From: Enhydrobacter sp.
GTDB taxonomy: Bacteria; Pseudomonadota; Alphaproteobacteria; Reyranellales; Reyranellaceae
Direction of reading: 5' to 3'
Assembly (NCBI RefSeq): GCF_030246845.1
Contig: NZ_CP126889.1
Span: 1,550,001-1,614,000, forward strand
DNA: 64,000 nucleotides
The position numbers and the translations under genes were made by a program. The notes beneath the pieces were generated by a model. It saw nothing but the letters and a program-made list of their open reading frames with translations, made no database searches and had not been told where the DNA came from. This document shows, in pieces, positions 46,657 to 55,351 of this stretch. Each line of letters opens with the position of its first letter. Within the stretch, counting starts at the first letter, position 1.

Positions 46657-47112
46657 TCACCCGAGCGCGGCTTCGAGCTGGTCGAGCAGCGCTCGGGTGC
46701 CGCGCTCGCGGCTGCCGGCGTCGTCGTAGCCGTCCAGGAAAGCGCCCTGCTCGGTCAGCACCAGCCGGGTGCCGGCACCGGCGGACTTGAACTCGACGGT
46801 GGCCAGCGAGACCGAAATCTTGGTCTCGTCCATATGCATATCGTAGACCGACACTATGCGTTCGTTGGGCACGATGTCCTGGAAGGTGCAGTTGTAGTGG
46901 TGCACCGGGCCGCCCGGCGGACCGCCGCTCACGCTCTCCTTGCCGCCAACGCGAAAGTCCATCCTGTGGTCGGACCTCTCCCAGTCGTTCGGCCCGACGA
47001 ACCAGCGTGCCTTGGCCCTGGGATCGGAGAAGGCCTTGAAGACCCGTTCCCGCGGCGCCGCATAGGTGCGCTCGATGGTGAAGGTGGCGTGCTGGACACT
47101 GCGTTTGGTCAT
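46657..47112 (-). CDS. SRPBCC (AHSA1-type) protein
   Basis: This is a 151-residue START/Bet v 1-like protein. FTIERTYAAPRERVFKAFSDP, ARWFVGPNDW, MDFRVGG and FQDIVPNERIVSVYDM are typical of Aha1-like SRPBCC proteins regulated by ArsR-type repressors. Its ATG overlaps the arsR-like stop (ATGA). It likely binds a hydrophobic ligand. It is the last gene of the gst-arsR-SRPBCC operon. Confidence 0.9.
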   Translation of the reverse strand: MTKRSVQHATFTIERTYAAPRERVFKAFSDPRAKARWFVGPNDWERSDHRMDFRVGGKESVSGGPPGGPVHHYNCTFQDIVPNERIVSVYDMHMDETKISVSLATVEFKSAGAGTRLVLTEQGAFLDGYDDAGSRERGTRALLDQLEAALG

Positions 47113-47483
47113 ATCCTCCTCCGTTTGCTGGGGGTCGGCGTCGGTTGGTCACCCGTCTCGGCCAGGAAGTCGCCCAGCCGATCGAGCCGTTGCTCCCAGC
47201 TTGTCCGCCGCTCGCTGATCCAGCGCTCGGCCGTGTGCAGGGCCGCGAGATCGATGCGGCAGGTGCGCACGCGCCCGACCTTCTGCGAGCGCACCAGGCC
47301 GCTCGCCTCCAGGACGGAGAGATGCTGCACCACCGCCGACAGGGTCATGTCGAGCGGCCGGGCAAGCTCGCTCACGGAGGCCGGTCCGCGTGCCAGGCGC
47401 TCGACCATGACGCGCCGCGTCGGGTCGGCCAGCGCCTGGAACGTGAGGTCGAGCGGCGCCGCGCTTGGCTGCATGCCGATCAT
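47109..47483 (-). CDS. ArsR-family transcriptional regulator
   Basis: This is a 124-residue winged-helix protein. The motifs FQALADPTRRVMVERLARGPASVSELA and the recognition helix TLSAVVQHLSVLEASGLVRSQKVGR are classical. No Cys metal site is seen (the single Cys at CRID is in a non-ligand place), so it is probably not a metal sensor. Its ATG overlaps the upstream GST stop. It likely represses its own operon through the palindromes at 48138-48160. Confidence 0.92.
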   Translation of the reverse strand: MIGMQPSAAPLDLTFQALADPTRRVMVERLARGPASVSELARPLDMTLSAVVQHLSVLEASGLVRSQKVGRVRTCRIDLAALHTAERWISERRTSWEQRLDRLGDFLAETGDQPTPTPSKRRRI

Positions 47484-48127
47484 CCCGGAAAGAGCTCCAG
47501 ATACGGCTCTGCCTCGGCAAAGGTTCGCGCGATCGACGGCCGCCTCGTCAGCCGCTCGAAATAGGCCGCGAGCCCGCGATGGTCGTCGCGGAAGGGCAGC
47601 ACCTTGTCGGCGAAGAACAGCGCCGGCGCGGCCGCGCAATCGGCCATCGTGAAGACATCGCCCGCGGCCCATGTCCGCCCGCCGAGATCGGCTTCGAGAA
47701 CGCCGTAGGCGGTGGCGAGCGCCGCCTTGGCCTCGGCGACGCCCTGCGAATCGGTCCTGCCGGGAGGCCGCAGGCGGTCGCCCACGATCTTCTGCATGGG
47801 AAGCTGAATATGGAGATCGAATAGCCGGTCGCTCAGCCGGGCACGCAGTGCGAGCGCCCGGTCGGCGGGGGTCAGCGGACTCGGTCCCGGATAAAACAGA
47901 TCGAGATACTCGATGATGATGCTGGATTCCGCCGTCGTGCGATCACGGCCTTCGTCGCGCAATACCGGCATCTTGCCGATCGGCCAGAGCCTGCGGAAAG
48001 CGCCGCCCGACTCCGCATCGCCGAGATCGACGATGCGACGCTCGAACGGTGTTCCGTTCTCGTAGAGGGCGATCAGGACCTTCTGGCAGAAGGAGGAGAG
48101 CGGATGAAAATGCAGGACGAGCGACAT
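47480..48127 (-). CDS. Glutathione S-transferase family protein
   Basis: This is a 215-residue cytoplasmic GST. The thioredoxin-like N-terminal domain has FHPLSSFCQKVLIALYENG and the cis-Pro in GKMPVLRD, followed by AESSIIIEYLD; the helical C-terminal domain has FTMADCAAAPALFF. It heads the operon, eleven bases downstream of the double palindrome. Confidence 0.92.
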   Translation of the reverse strand: MSLVLHFHPLSSFCQKVLIALYENGTPFERRIVDLGDAESGGAFRRLWPIGKMPVLRDEGRDRTTAESSIIIEYLDLFYPGPSPLTPADRALALRARLSDRLFDLHIQLPMQKIVGDRLRPPGRTDSQGVAEAKAALATAYGVLEADLGGRTWAAGDVFTMADCAAAPALFFADKVLPFRDDHRGLAAYFERLTRRPSIARTFAEAEPYLELFPG

Positions 48128-48137
48128 GCTCGCCTTA

Positions 48138-48160
48138 ATACTTAAGTATCCACTTAAGTG
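48138..48160. promoter_or_regulatory. Tandem palindromic operator of the gst-arsR operon
   Basis: Two perfect palindromes lie side by side: ATACTTAAGTAT (48138-48149) and CACTTAAGTG (48151-48160), sharing the core ACTTAAGT with centres 12 bp apart, on the same face of the helix. They lie 11-33 bp upstream of the GST start codon and are AT-rich against a GC-rich background. This is the expected place and form of an ArsR-family operator. Confidence 0.75.
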
Positions 48161-48205
48161 TCAACCGTTGGCATGTTGCCCTGGCTTCCCGACGGACCGA
48201 ACCTT

Positions 48206-49702
48206 TCAGGGACAGGCGCCGGCGGCCTGGCTCACCACTTCGGCGTCGGCGCAGGCGGTGCAGGCATTCCCGTAGGTCTTGCGACTGCCGTCCCGCCGCA
48301 CGCCGCAGGCCGGACGATAGTCGCGGGTGCACATCTGCGGGCGCGGATCAGCGCAGACGCCGCCGGCGACCGGCATCGATTCTTCGGCGAGCTCGGCCTT
48401 GGTGAGAAAGAAGCGGAAGGGCTTGGGCCTATAGTCGCTGAGCGCGCCGATGATGGAGATCGTCGAGCCGATCGCAGGCAAGGGCCGAAGCGGATGCTCG
48501 AGCGTGATCTCCAGGTCGACGGTGTTGCTCGCCTGGTTCTCCTCCGACAGCGCCGCCTCGATGCGCTCGGACGTGGCCTTGATCACCTTCACCGGCAGCT
48601 TGAGTCGCGCGCCGCCCTGTTGTTTCTCGACGATCGCCTTCCACACCTTGTCGGCAGCCTGCTGGTTGTCCGACGAATCGCCGCGATGCGAGAGGATGAA
48701 TTCCCAGTCCTCGAAGGTGAGGTTGGCAGGATCGTTCTTCGCGGCCATGTAAACCGCGGTTTCGGCGGGCGACATGGCGCGCGGGATGGAATCGGCGAAA
48801 CCGTCGGGCGGCCGTTGCTCGCCTGCCACGCTGGCCACCAGCTTGCCCCAGTCCTTGTCGGTGCCGTGGTAGTGGCTGTAACGGGCTCGCGCGTACTTCT
48901 CGATCTCGGCCGCGGCCGCGTCGTTCTTCATCGAGCGGGCGATCGCGATGGCCCGCGCGGCATACCAGAAGCCCAGCGCGTCGGTCGGCTTGCCCTCCAG
49001 AAGGGCGACAGAGAGCTGATAGGTATCCGGCAGGTTGGTCGGGTTGACGTTCACCGCCTCGAGAAAGTGGGCGCGCGCCTTCGCATAGTCCTTGGCCTGC
49101 AGCGCCGCATAGCCCAACGTGCCGTCGAACACCGCCACGATCTGCATCTTCAGACGCGTGAAGTCGGGTTCGGTCATCGACGCCGGGCACTGCCATTTGG
49201 GCAAGGCGGCCATGCCGCGATGCGCCGCCTCGACAGCCGCCGTCAGCGCCTTCTCGTCGCCAGCCATGGCCTGCGTCCGTCCCGAATAGGCGCGGTTGGC
49301 AAGGGCACGAACATTGTCCGGATCGAGCTGCAACAGGCGTACGGCGATGGCATCGGCCTTGGCCGGATTGTTGGCGGCCTGCCACGCCGCCATCGTCTGC
49401 TCGAAAGCCTCTGTGCGGAGCACGCTGTAGGGATACCAGGCGAGGAAGACCTCGAGCGCCTGTGCCCGCTTGGCGGGATCCTGGGTGTTAACGGCGGCCA
49501 GATAATTCTTGTACTCGGCCGGGTTCGTCATGCCGGCTGGCAATGCCGGCGACTGGGACGACGCCGGCGGCGGCGCGGACGTCTGCGCGGCCACATCGAG
49601 GCCGGTGAAGACGAATGCCAACAAAAGGACATGCATCGACCAGCGGGCCGGCATCTGACGGCGAACGCGTCTGGCGAATGAAATATGATCGCAAAGTGTC
49701 AT
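48206..49702 (-). CDS. Exported TPR-like protein with C-terminal Kazal domain
   Basis: This is a 498-residue protein. A signal or anchor segment is at about 23-40 (MHVLLLAFVFTGLDVAAQ). A helical TPR-like region spans about 60-290 (ALEVFLAWYPYSVL, AKARAHFLEAVNVNPTNLPDTY). The C-terminus (about 450-498) has six cysteines in the Kazal pattern C-x7-C-x10-Y-x3-C-x2-C ending near the C-terminus. Kazal domains inhibit serine proteases. The start is uncertain; Met 17 or Met 23 would give tidier signal peptides. It is probably periplasmic or secreted. Confidence 0.85.
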   Translation of the reverse strand: MTLCDHISFARRVRRQMPARWSMHVLLLAFVFTGLDVAAQTSAPPPASSQSPALPAGMTNPAEYKNYLAAVNTQDPAKRAQALEVFLAWYPYSVLRTEAFEQTMAAWQAANNPAKADAIAVRLLQLDPDNVRALANRAYSGRTQAMAGDEKALTAAVEAAHRGMAALPKWQCPASMTEPDFTRLKMQIVAVFDGTLGYAALQAKDYAKARAHFLEAVNVNPTNLPDTYQLSVALLEGKPTDALGFWYAARAIAIARSMKNDAAAAEIEKYARARYSHYHGTDKDWGKLVASVAGEQRPPDGFADSIPRAMSPAETAVYMAAKNDPANLTFEDWEFILSHRGDSSDNQQAADKVWKAIVEKQQGGARLKLPVKVIKATSERIEAALSEENQASNTVDLEITLEHPLRPLPAIGSTISIIGALSDYRPKPFRFFLTKAELAEESMPVAGGVCADPRPQMCTRDYRPACGVRRDGSRKTYGNACTACADAEVVSQAAGACP

Positions 49703-49826
49703 CGGGTCGGCATTACCGCGGCCGTTGTCGAAAATAAGGCAGCGTTTGGCTGCATGGAACAGCGCCTTTCAGTCATGGGCGGAGATGCGGCCTTGCACCC
49801 GCCCATGGTTGGCGTACGCGTTTCGT

Positions 49827-50366
49827 TCATAATGCCTCGACCCGGGCGCGCAAAGCCGCGTCGTGAAGGGTCGTGTCCTGTCCCGGCGGCGCATGGCGGA
49901 CGGCTTCCTCCAGGCTCGATGTCTGGCGCCATTCCATCGCGGGCCGGGCGCGATCGTCGGAGCCGATCTGGTCGACACCCCAGTACAGCTCGAGATGATG
50001 CCCGTCGGGGTCGAGGAACTCGACCGAGATCTGGCAGCCTGCGCGGCGGCGGCCTTCGTACACGACCTTGGCCCCGTTCTTCTTCAGGTGATCGCGGGCG
50101 CGGAACACCTCGTCGAGCGTTGCGAGCTCGAAAGCCAGGTGATGCAGGCTCCGGTCTCCGCCCTCGTCCTTGCCGCCGACGAGCGCGAGACAGTGATGAT
50201 CGCCATTGCAGCGCAGGAACACCATGCCACCGGGCATCATGGACCCGGGATAGATGTCCGAAACCTTGAAGCCCAGCACCTCGGTGTAGAAGCGGCGCGA
50301 CCGCTCAAGATCGGAGACGAAGATGACGGCATGCCCGATCTTGCGAACGGCAAAGGGCGTGGTCAT
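49827..50366 (-). CDS. VOC-family protein (glyoxalase / extradiol dioxygenase fold)
   Basis: This is a 179-residue protein. One VOC unit is visible: GHAVIFVSDLERSRRFYTEVLGF, LHHLAFELATLDE and FLDPDGHHLELYW. The metal ligands would be the His at the start, the His of HHLAF and the Glu of HLELYW. The substrate is unknown. The ATG at 50366 follows GGAGG. It is divergent from the amidase gene, 77 bp away. Confidence 0.88.
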   Translation of the reverse strand: MTTPFAVRKIGHAVIFVSDLERSRRFYTEVLGFKVSDIYPGSMMPGGMVFLRCNGDHHCLALVGGKDEGGDRSLHHLAFELATLDEVFRARDHLKKNGAKVVYEGRRRAGCQISVEFLDPDGHHLELYWGVDQIGSDDRARPAMEWRQTSSLEEAVRHAPPGQDTTLHDAALRARVEAL

Positions 50367-50443
50367 GGCGCTGGCCTCCCGGGCTACCTTTCCACCAATG
50401 GGTCGGCCATCATGCCGCCAATCGAGCACAAGGGGGAAGATGC

Positions 50444-51718
50444 ATGGCGACAGCGCCCAACCGATTCACGGCCACCACCGCCCTGCGACGCATGGCCGAC
50501 AAGCGGCTCAAGGCCCGCGACCTGGTCGAGGCCTGCCTCGACCGCATCGCGGCGCGCGAGGGCGAGGTCCATGCCTGGGAGGCTCTCGATCCCGAGGGGG
50601 CGCGCAAGCGGGCCGACCGGCTCGACAAGCGCAGCCGGCCGGTCGGGCCGCTGCACGGCCTGCCGCTCGCCGTGAAGGACATCATCGCGACCAAGACGAT
50701 GCCCACCACCTGCGGCTCGGCGATCTATCGCGACCACGTGGTCGGCAGGGACGCCGCCTGCGTCACCCAGCTCGTGGCCGCAGGCGCCATCGTCCTCGGC
50801 AAGGCGGTGACCACCGAGTTCGCCGGCGCCCATGCCGGCAAGACCCATAATCCGCACAATCTCCGCCATACCCCCGCCGGCTCCTCGTCCGGCTCGGCCG
50901 CCGCCGTCGCCGACTTCATGGCGCCGGTCGGCTACGGCACGCAGACGGCGGGATCGGTGATCCGGCCCGGCGCCTTCAACGGCGTTGTTGCCTACAAGGG
51001 CACCTACGGCTGGGCCGACCTCACAGGCGTCAAGCCTTATGCCAAGAGCCTCGATACGCTGGGCTTCTTCGTGCGCGAGGCCAACGACCTCGCCCTCATC
51101 CGGGCGGCGTACGGTCATGCGCCGGCCGATCCGCCGAACCGGACCCCGCGCATCGGTCTCTGCCGCACGCTGTGGTGGGACCTGGCCGATCGCGACAACC
51201 GCAAGAACATCGAGGCCGCCGCCCGCGCCTTGCGCGCCGCCGGTGCCCGAGTGCGTGAGTGGGAGATGCCCGAGCGCTGGCAGGCGCTGGCGACGGCGCA
51301 AAACCGGATCATGACCAGGGAGGCGACTCGATCCTACGCCGCCGAGCGCGCGCGCTTTCCGCATCTGCTGTCCCCCAGCCTGACACAGGTGCTGGCGACC
51401 GGCGATTCGGTCACGCGCGCACAGCTTGCCGATGCGAAGAAGCGCAAGCGGCGCGGGCTCGACGACCTCGCCGAGGCCTGGCAGCGCTTCGACTTTTTGC
51501 TGACGCCAGCCGCAAAGGGCGAGGCGCCGGCCGGCCTCGGCAATACCGGCGACCCGCTCTTCAACCGCATCTGGACGATGCTGGGCACCCCCTGCATCGC
51601 CCTGCCCTTCAATATCGGGGCTTTCGGCCTGCCGCTGTCGCTGCAGCTCGTGGGGCCGCTGCGCAGCGACGACCAGCTCATCGCCTGGGCGCGCTGGGTC
51701 GAGCAGCGCCTGTCGTGA
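50444..51718 (+). CDS. Amidase-signature family enzyme
   Basis: This is a 424-residue hydrolase. The Ser-cisSer-Lys triad is visible: Lys78 in LAVKDI, the GSSSGS loop (146-151) and Ser171 in QTAGSVIRPGAF. The protein is somewhat shorter than GatA but complete. It likely cleaves small carboxamides. The next gene starts inside its stop codon (GTGA), so the two form an operon whose ammonia or aspartate-type product may be shared. Confidence 0.92.
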   Translation: MATAPNRFTATTALRRMADKRLKARDLVEACLDRIAAREGEVHAWEALDPEGARKRADRLDKRSRPVGPLHGLPLAVKDIIATKTMPTTCGSAIYRDHVVGRDAACVTQLVAAGAIVLGKAVTTEFAGAHAGKTHNPHNLRHTPAGSSSGSAAAVADFMAPVGYGTQTAGSVIRPGAFNGVVAYKGTYGWADLTGVKPYAKSLDTLGFFVREANDLALIRAAYGHAPADPPNRTPRIGLCRTLWWDLADRDNRKNIEAAARALRAAGARVREWEMPERWQALATAQNRIMTREATRSYAAERARFPHLLSPSLTQVLATGDSVTRAQLADAKKRKRRGLDDLAEAWQRFDFLLTPAAKGEAPAGLGNTGDPLFNRIWTMLGTPCIALPFNIGAFGLPLSLQLVGPLRSDDQLIAWARWVEQRLS

Positions 51719-52492
51719 CCGTCAAGCTCGGGCTGATCGGCTATGGCGCCATCGGCCGGCATGTCGAGGCCGCCCGGCTCCGCGATATCGAGCTCGTGTC
51801 GGTGCTGGTGAGGCGGCCGCGCGCGGACCGTCGGCTCACGCACGAGCCCGACCTTTTTTTCGCCCACAGCTTCGATGCCGTGGCCGAATGCGCCGGCCAC
51901 GAGGCGGTGCGCGCGCATGGCCAGCGCGCACTGGAGGCGGGCGCCGATCTCCTCGTGACATCGGTCGGCGCTTTGACCGACAGCGGCTTGTTCGAGCGGC
52001 TGCTCGCCGCAGCCAAGGCGAACACCCGCCGCGTCATCCTGCCCTCGGCGGGCATCGGCGCACTCGACATCCTGAGCGCCGCCGCCGTCGGCGGGCTGGA
52101 CAGCGTCACCGTCACGGTGCGCAAGGATCCGTCGGCCTGGAAAGGCACGGTCGCCGAGAAGCAGGTCGATCTCGACGCGCTCGACGAGCCGCTGGTCATT
52201 TTCGACGGGCCGGTCCGCCAGGGCCGCGCGGCTCTATCCGCAGAACGTCAACATCTCGGCCGCGGCAGCGATCGCGGGGCTCGGTCTCGACAGGACGCGG
52301 CTGGTGATCGTGGCCGACCCCACTATCCGAACGCACATCGTCGAGCTCGAAGCCCAGGGTGCGTTCGGGCGATTCGCCTTCCGGGAAGACGTGGCGGTCA
52401 GCGAGGAGAACCGCAAGACCGGCAAGCTGGTCGCAATGGCGATGGTGAAATCCATCCGCCAGCTCGCCTCGCCACTCGTCGTCGCAGCGTGA
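51715..52492 (+). pseudogene. Aspartate dehydrogenase-like gene with a one-base frameshift
   Basis: The first part (GTG at 51715) reads VKLGLIGYGAIGRHVEAA, a Rossmann start, and continues as an aspartate dehydrogenase (NadX-type; RVILPSAGIGALDILSAA) to about 52224. The reading frame is then lost. One frame over, from 52226, the protein continues as ARLYPQNVNISAAAAIAG and later ENRKTGKLVAMAMVKS, ending at 52492. Removing one C near 52223-52225 restores a 258-residue enzyme of normal length. It is either a true frameshift mutation or a sequencing or assembly error. The intact enzyme would oxidise aspartate to iminoaspartate or run in reverse. Confidence 0.85.
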
Positions 52493-52499
52493 AGGGTGG

Positions 52500-52533
52500 A
52501 GCGTCACCGGGGTCCGCCGCCTCCCCTGACGCT
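52500..52533. terminator. Bidirectional hairpin between convergent operons
   Basis: AGCGTCA at 52500-52506 pairs with TGACGCT at 52527-52533, with an inner GGGG/CCCC stem, in the 83-bp gap between the aspartate dehydrogenase-like gene and the hydantoinase gene. There is no T run. Confidence 0.4.
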
Positions 52534-52575
52534 CATCGGAGCGCGCAGCTCCAGTTGCGCTCATGCGCGATTGCG

Positions 52576-54624
52576 TCAGCGCACCGTGATCAGCAGATTG
52601 CCGAGCCTGTCCTGCCGCACCTTGTCGCCCGGTTCCACGACCGTGGTGCAGTCGAGCTGCTCGAGGATCGCCGGACCCTCGAAGATCGCGTCGATCGGCA
52701 GCTTGTCGCGCGCATAGATCGGCGTTTGCCGCCAGCCGTCGCTGAACCACGCGCGACGCTCGCCGATCTGCGCCGCCTGCAGCGTCGAGGCGCGCTCGGA
52801 CGCGGCCAGCAGGCCGAGGTCGATGTGCGGCCGCACGCCGATTACCGCGGTGTGCAGGTTCACCAGCACCGGCGGAATCTCGCTGAGCTCGATGCCGAAA
52901 CGGCGCCAGTAGGCCGCCGCGAAGGCCTTGTGCAGCCCGTCGATGCCGAGATCGGGCCGCTCGACCGCGACCGACAGGATATGGCTCTGGCCCTGGAACT
53001 GCATGTCGGCGCTATGGATCGCCCGCAGCTCACCGACCGGCACGCCCTCGCGCGCGACGGTCGCCTCGCCCTCCTGCTTCTGCTCGGCATAGATACTGGC
53101 GATCGTGGCGTCGTCGATCGTCGAGAGAGGCTTGTTCACGGTGCGTACGAAGTCGTGGCGCAGGTCGGCCACGACGCAGCCCAGCGCGTTGGTGATGCCG
53201 GGCCGCGCCGGCACCAGCACGGTCGGGATGGCAAGCTCGCGCGCGAGGGCGCTGGCGTGCAAGGGACCCGCGCCGCCGAAAGCGAAGAGCGCGAAGTCGC
53301 GCGGATCGTGGCCGCGCGACAGCGAAACGAGGCGAATCGCGCCAGCCATGCGATCGTTGGCGATGCGCAGGATGGCGGCGGCCGCCGCCTCGGCATCGAG
53401 GCCGAGGCGCTTGCCCAACTTGCCCTCGATCGCCTGCCGCACGTGATCGAGCGTCACTGGATGGTCGACACCCAGCAGATGATCGGGATTGAGACGGCCC
53501 AGGAGCAGATTGGCATCGGTGATGGTCGGCGCATCCCCACCGCGGCCATAGCAGATCGGTCCCGGCCGCGCGCCGGCGCTCTCCGGCCCCACACGAAGCA
53601 TGCCGCCGGCATCGACCGAGGCGATCGAGCCGCCGCCCGCGCCGATCGTATGCACATCGACCATCGGCACATGGATGGGCATCGCATATTCGAGCTCGAG
53701 CTCGCCCGAGACCTGCGGCACGGCATCCTCGATCAGTCCGACATCGGTCGAGGTGCCTCCCATGTCGTAGGTGATGAGGTTGCCCTGGCCGCACAGGCGG
53801 CCGGTATAAGCGGCGGCCATCACCCCCGAGGCGGGGCCGGACATCACCGTGTTCACGGCCGCCCTGGCGATGAGCTGCGACGAGATGGTGCCGCCGTTGC
53901 CCTGCATCACCAGGATGTCGCGGTCGAAGTCCTTGGCCGCGAGCTCGGCACGCAGGCGCGAGAGATAGCGGTCGAGCACCGGTTGCACCGCGGCATTGAC
54001 CGCCGCCGTGACGCCGCGCTCGAACTCGCGATATTCCGACAGGATCGCGTGCCCCGCGGTCACGTAGGCGTTGGGCCAGAGGCCACGCACGATCTCGGCC
54101 GCGCGCCGCTCGTGCGCGGGGTTGATGTAGCTGTGCAGGAAATGGACCACCACCGCCTCGCAGCCCGCGGCCAACAGCTTCTTCGCTGCATCGGTCACCG
54201 CCGCCTCGTCGAGCGGGATGAGCACATGGCCGTCGGCATCCATGCGCTCGGAGACCTCGAGCCGCAGCTCACGCTCGACCACGGGATGGAAAGTGCCCTT
54301 GAGACCATAAGGCTGCGGCCGGGTGCGGCGACCGAGCTCGAGCACGTCGCGGAAGCCCTTGGTCGTGATGAGCCCGACACGGGCGATCTTGCGCTCGAGC
54401 AGGGCGTTGGTGGTGGTGGTCGTACCGTGCACGACGGCCTGCAACCTGGCCGGATCGGCGTCCGCCTCCTGCAAGGCGGCCATGAAGCCGACGGCCTGAT
54501 TGTCTGCGGTGGTCAGAACCTTGGCGAGCCGCACCGTACCGGAGTCGGAATCGACCGCGAGGAGGTCGGTGAAGGTGCCGCCGACATCGATGCCGACGGT
54601 GAGGGAATTCTTGGATGAGGACAT
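52576..54624 (-). CDS. hyuA: Hydantoinase/oxoprolinase family protein, A subunit
   Basis: This is a 682-residue ATP-dependent lactam/imide hydrolase subunit. The actin-like ATPase N-terminus has VGIDVGGTFTDLLAVD, followed by VVHGTTTTTNALLERK, the ITYDMGGTSTDVGLIED phosphate loop and GAGGGSIASVDAGGMLRVGPESAGA, all classic for HyuA/OplAH. No B subunit is present in the window. It is the last gene of the right-hand operon, five bases after livF, which suggests it opens a ring formed earlier in the pathway. Confidence 0.93.
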   Translation of the reverse strand: MSSSKNSLTVGIDVGGTFTDLLAVDSDSGTVRLAKVLTTADNQAVGFMAALQEADADPARLQAVVHGTTTTTNALLERKIARVGLITTKGFRDVLELGRRTRPQPYGLKGTFHPVVERELRLEVSERMDADGHVLIPLDEAAVTDAAKKLLAAGCEAVVVHFLHSYINPAHERRAAEIVRGLWPNAYVTAGHAILSEYREFERGVTAAVNAAVQPVLDRYLSRLRAELAAKDFDRDILVMQGNGGTISSQLIARAAVNTVMSGPASGVMAAAYTGRLCGQGNLITYDMGGTSTDVGLIEDAVPQVSGELELEYAMPIHVPMVDVHTIGAGGGSIASVDAGGMLRVGPESAGARPGPICYGRGGDAPTITDANLLLGRLNPDHLLGVDHPVTLDHVRQAIEGKLGKRLGLDAEAAAAAILRIANDRMAGAIRLVSLSRGHDPRDFALFAFGGAGPLHASALARELAIPTVLVPARPGITNALGCVVADLRHDFVRTVNKPLSTIDDATIASIYAEQKQEGEATVAREGVPVGELRAIHSADMQFQGQSHILSVAVERPDLGIDGLHKAFAAAYWRRFGIELSEIPPVLVNLHTAVIGVRPHIDLGLLAASERASTLQAAQIGERRAWFSDGWRQTPIYARDKLPIDAIFEGPAILEQLDCTTVVEPGDKVRQDRLGNLLITVR

Positions 54625-54629
54625 GGTGG

Positions 54630-55331
54630 TCAAACCGAAAGATACTGTTCGCGAAGGGCGGCGTCTGCCGCGAGTTCGGCCATCGTGCCGCCGAAGCGAA
54701 TCTCGCCTTTCTCGATGATGTAGGCGCGATCGGCGACCGCCTGGCAGAAGTGCAGGTTCTGCTCCGACAGCAGCACCGACAGGCCCTGTTCCTTGAGCGC
54801 GCGGATCGACTGAGCCATCTGCTCGACGATGATCGGCGCCAGGCCTTCCGACGGTTCGTCGAGCATCAGGCATCGGGGATTGCCCATCAAAGTGCGGGCG
54901 ATGGTGAGCATCTGCTGCTCGCCGCCCGACATGCGTCCGCCGGACCGGTCGCGCATGCGGCCGAGGTTGGGGAACAGCGCAAAAAGCCTGTCCTCTGTCC
55001 AGGTCGGCGCGCCCCTGCGAGCTGGCTGGCGGCCGACCGAGAGGTTCTCGATCACCGTCAGCTCGGTGAAGATGCGGCGCTCTTCCGGCACGTAGCCGAG
55101 CCCCAGCCGTGCGATGCGGTACGGCGCGAGGCGGTCGATGCGCCTCTCCGCGAAGCACACCTCGCCGCGTGCCGGCGGCACGAGGCCCATGATCGCCTTC
55201 ATGGTCGTCGACTTGCCCGCGCCGTTGCGCCCGAGCAACGCCACGACCTCGCCCGCCTTCGTCTCGAGCGACACGCCGTGCAGGATATGCGCACGGCCGT
55301 AGTAGGCATGCAGATCCTTCACGGAGAGCAT
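54630..55331 (-). CDS. livF: Liv-type ABC importer, ATPase (LivF family), right-hand operon
   Basis: This is a 233-residue ATPase with Walker A GRNGAGKST, signature MSGGEQQMLTIARTL, Walker B CLMLDEPSEGL and SEQNL. The ATG at 55331 has GGAGGG six bases upstream and gives MLSVKDLHAYYG; a TTG and an ATG at 55355 and 55352 are less likely. Confidence 0.92.
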   Translation of the reverse strand: MLSVKDLHAYYGRAHILHGVSLETKAGEVVALLGRNGAGKSTTMKAIMGLVPPARGEVCFAERRIDRLAPYRIARLGLGYVPEERRIFTELTVIENLSVGRQPARRGAPTWTEDRLFALFPNLGRMRDRSGGRMSGGEQQMLTIARTLMGNPRCLMLDEPSEGLAPIIVEQMAQSIRALKEQGLSVLLSEQNLHFCQAVADRAYIIEKGEIRFGGTMAELAADAALREQYLSV

Positions 55332-55351
55332 CGGGCGCCCTCCCCTGGACA

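Noticed and set aside
51259..54618. Open frame of about 1100 codons on the plus strand
   Set aside because: Its first part includes the real aspartate dehydrogenase-like segment, but the rest runs opposite hyuA with low-complexity composition. It remains open only because of the frameshift near 52224.
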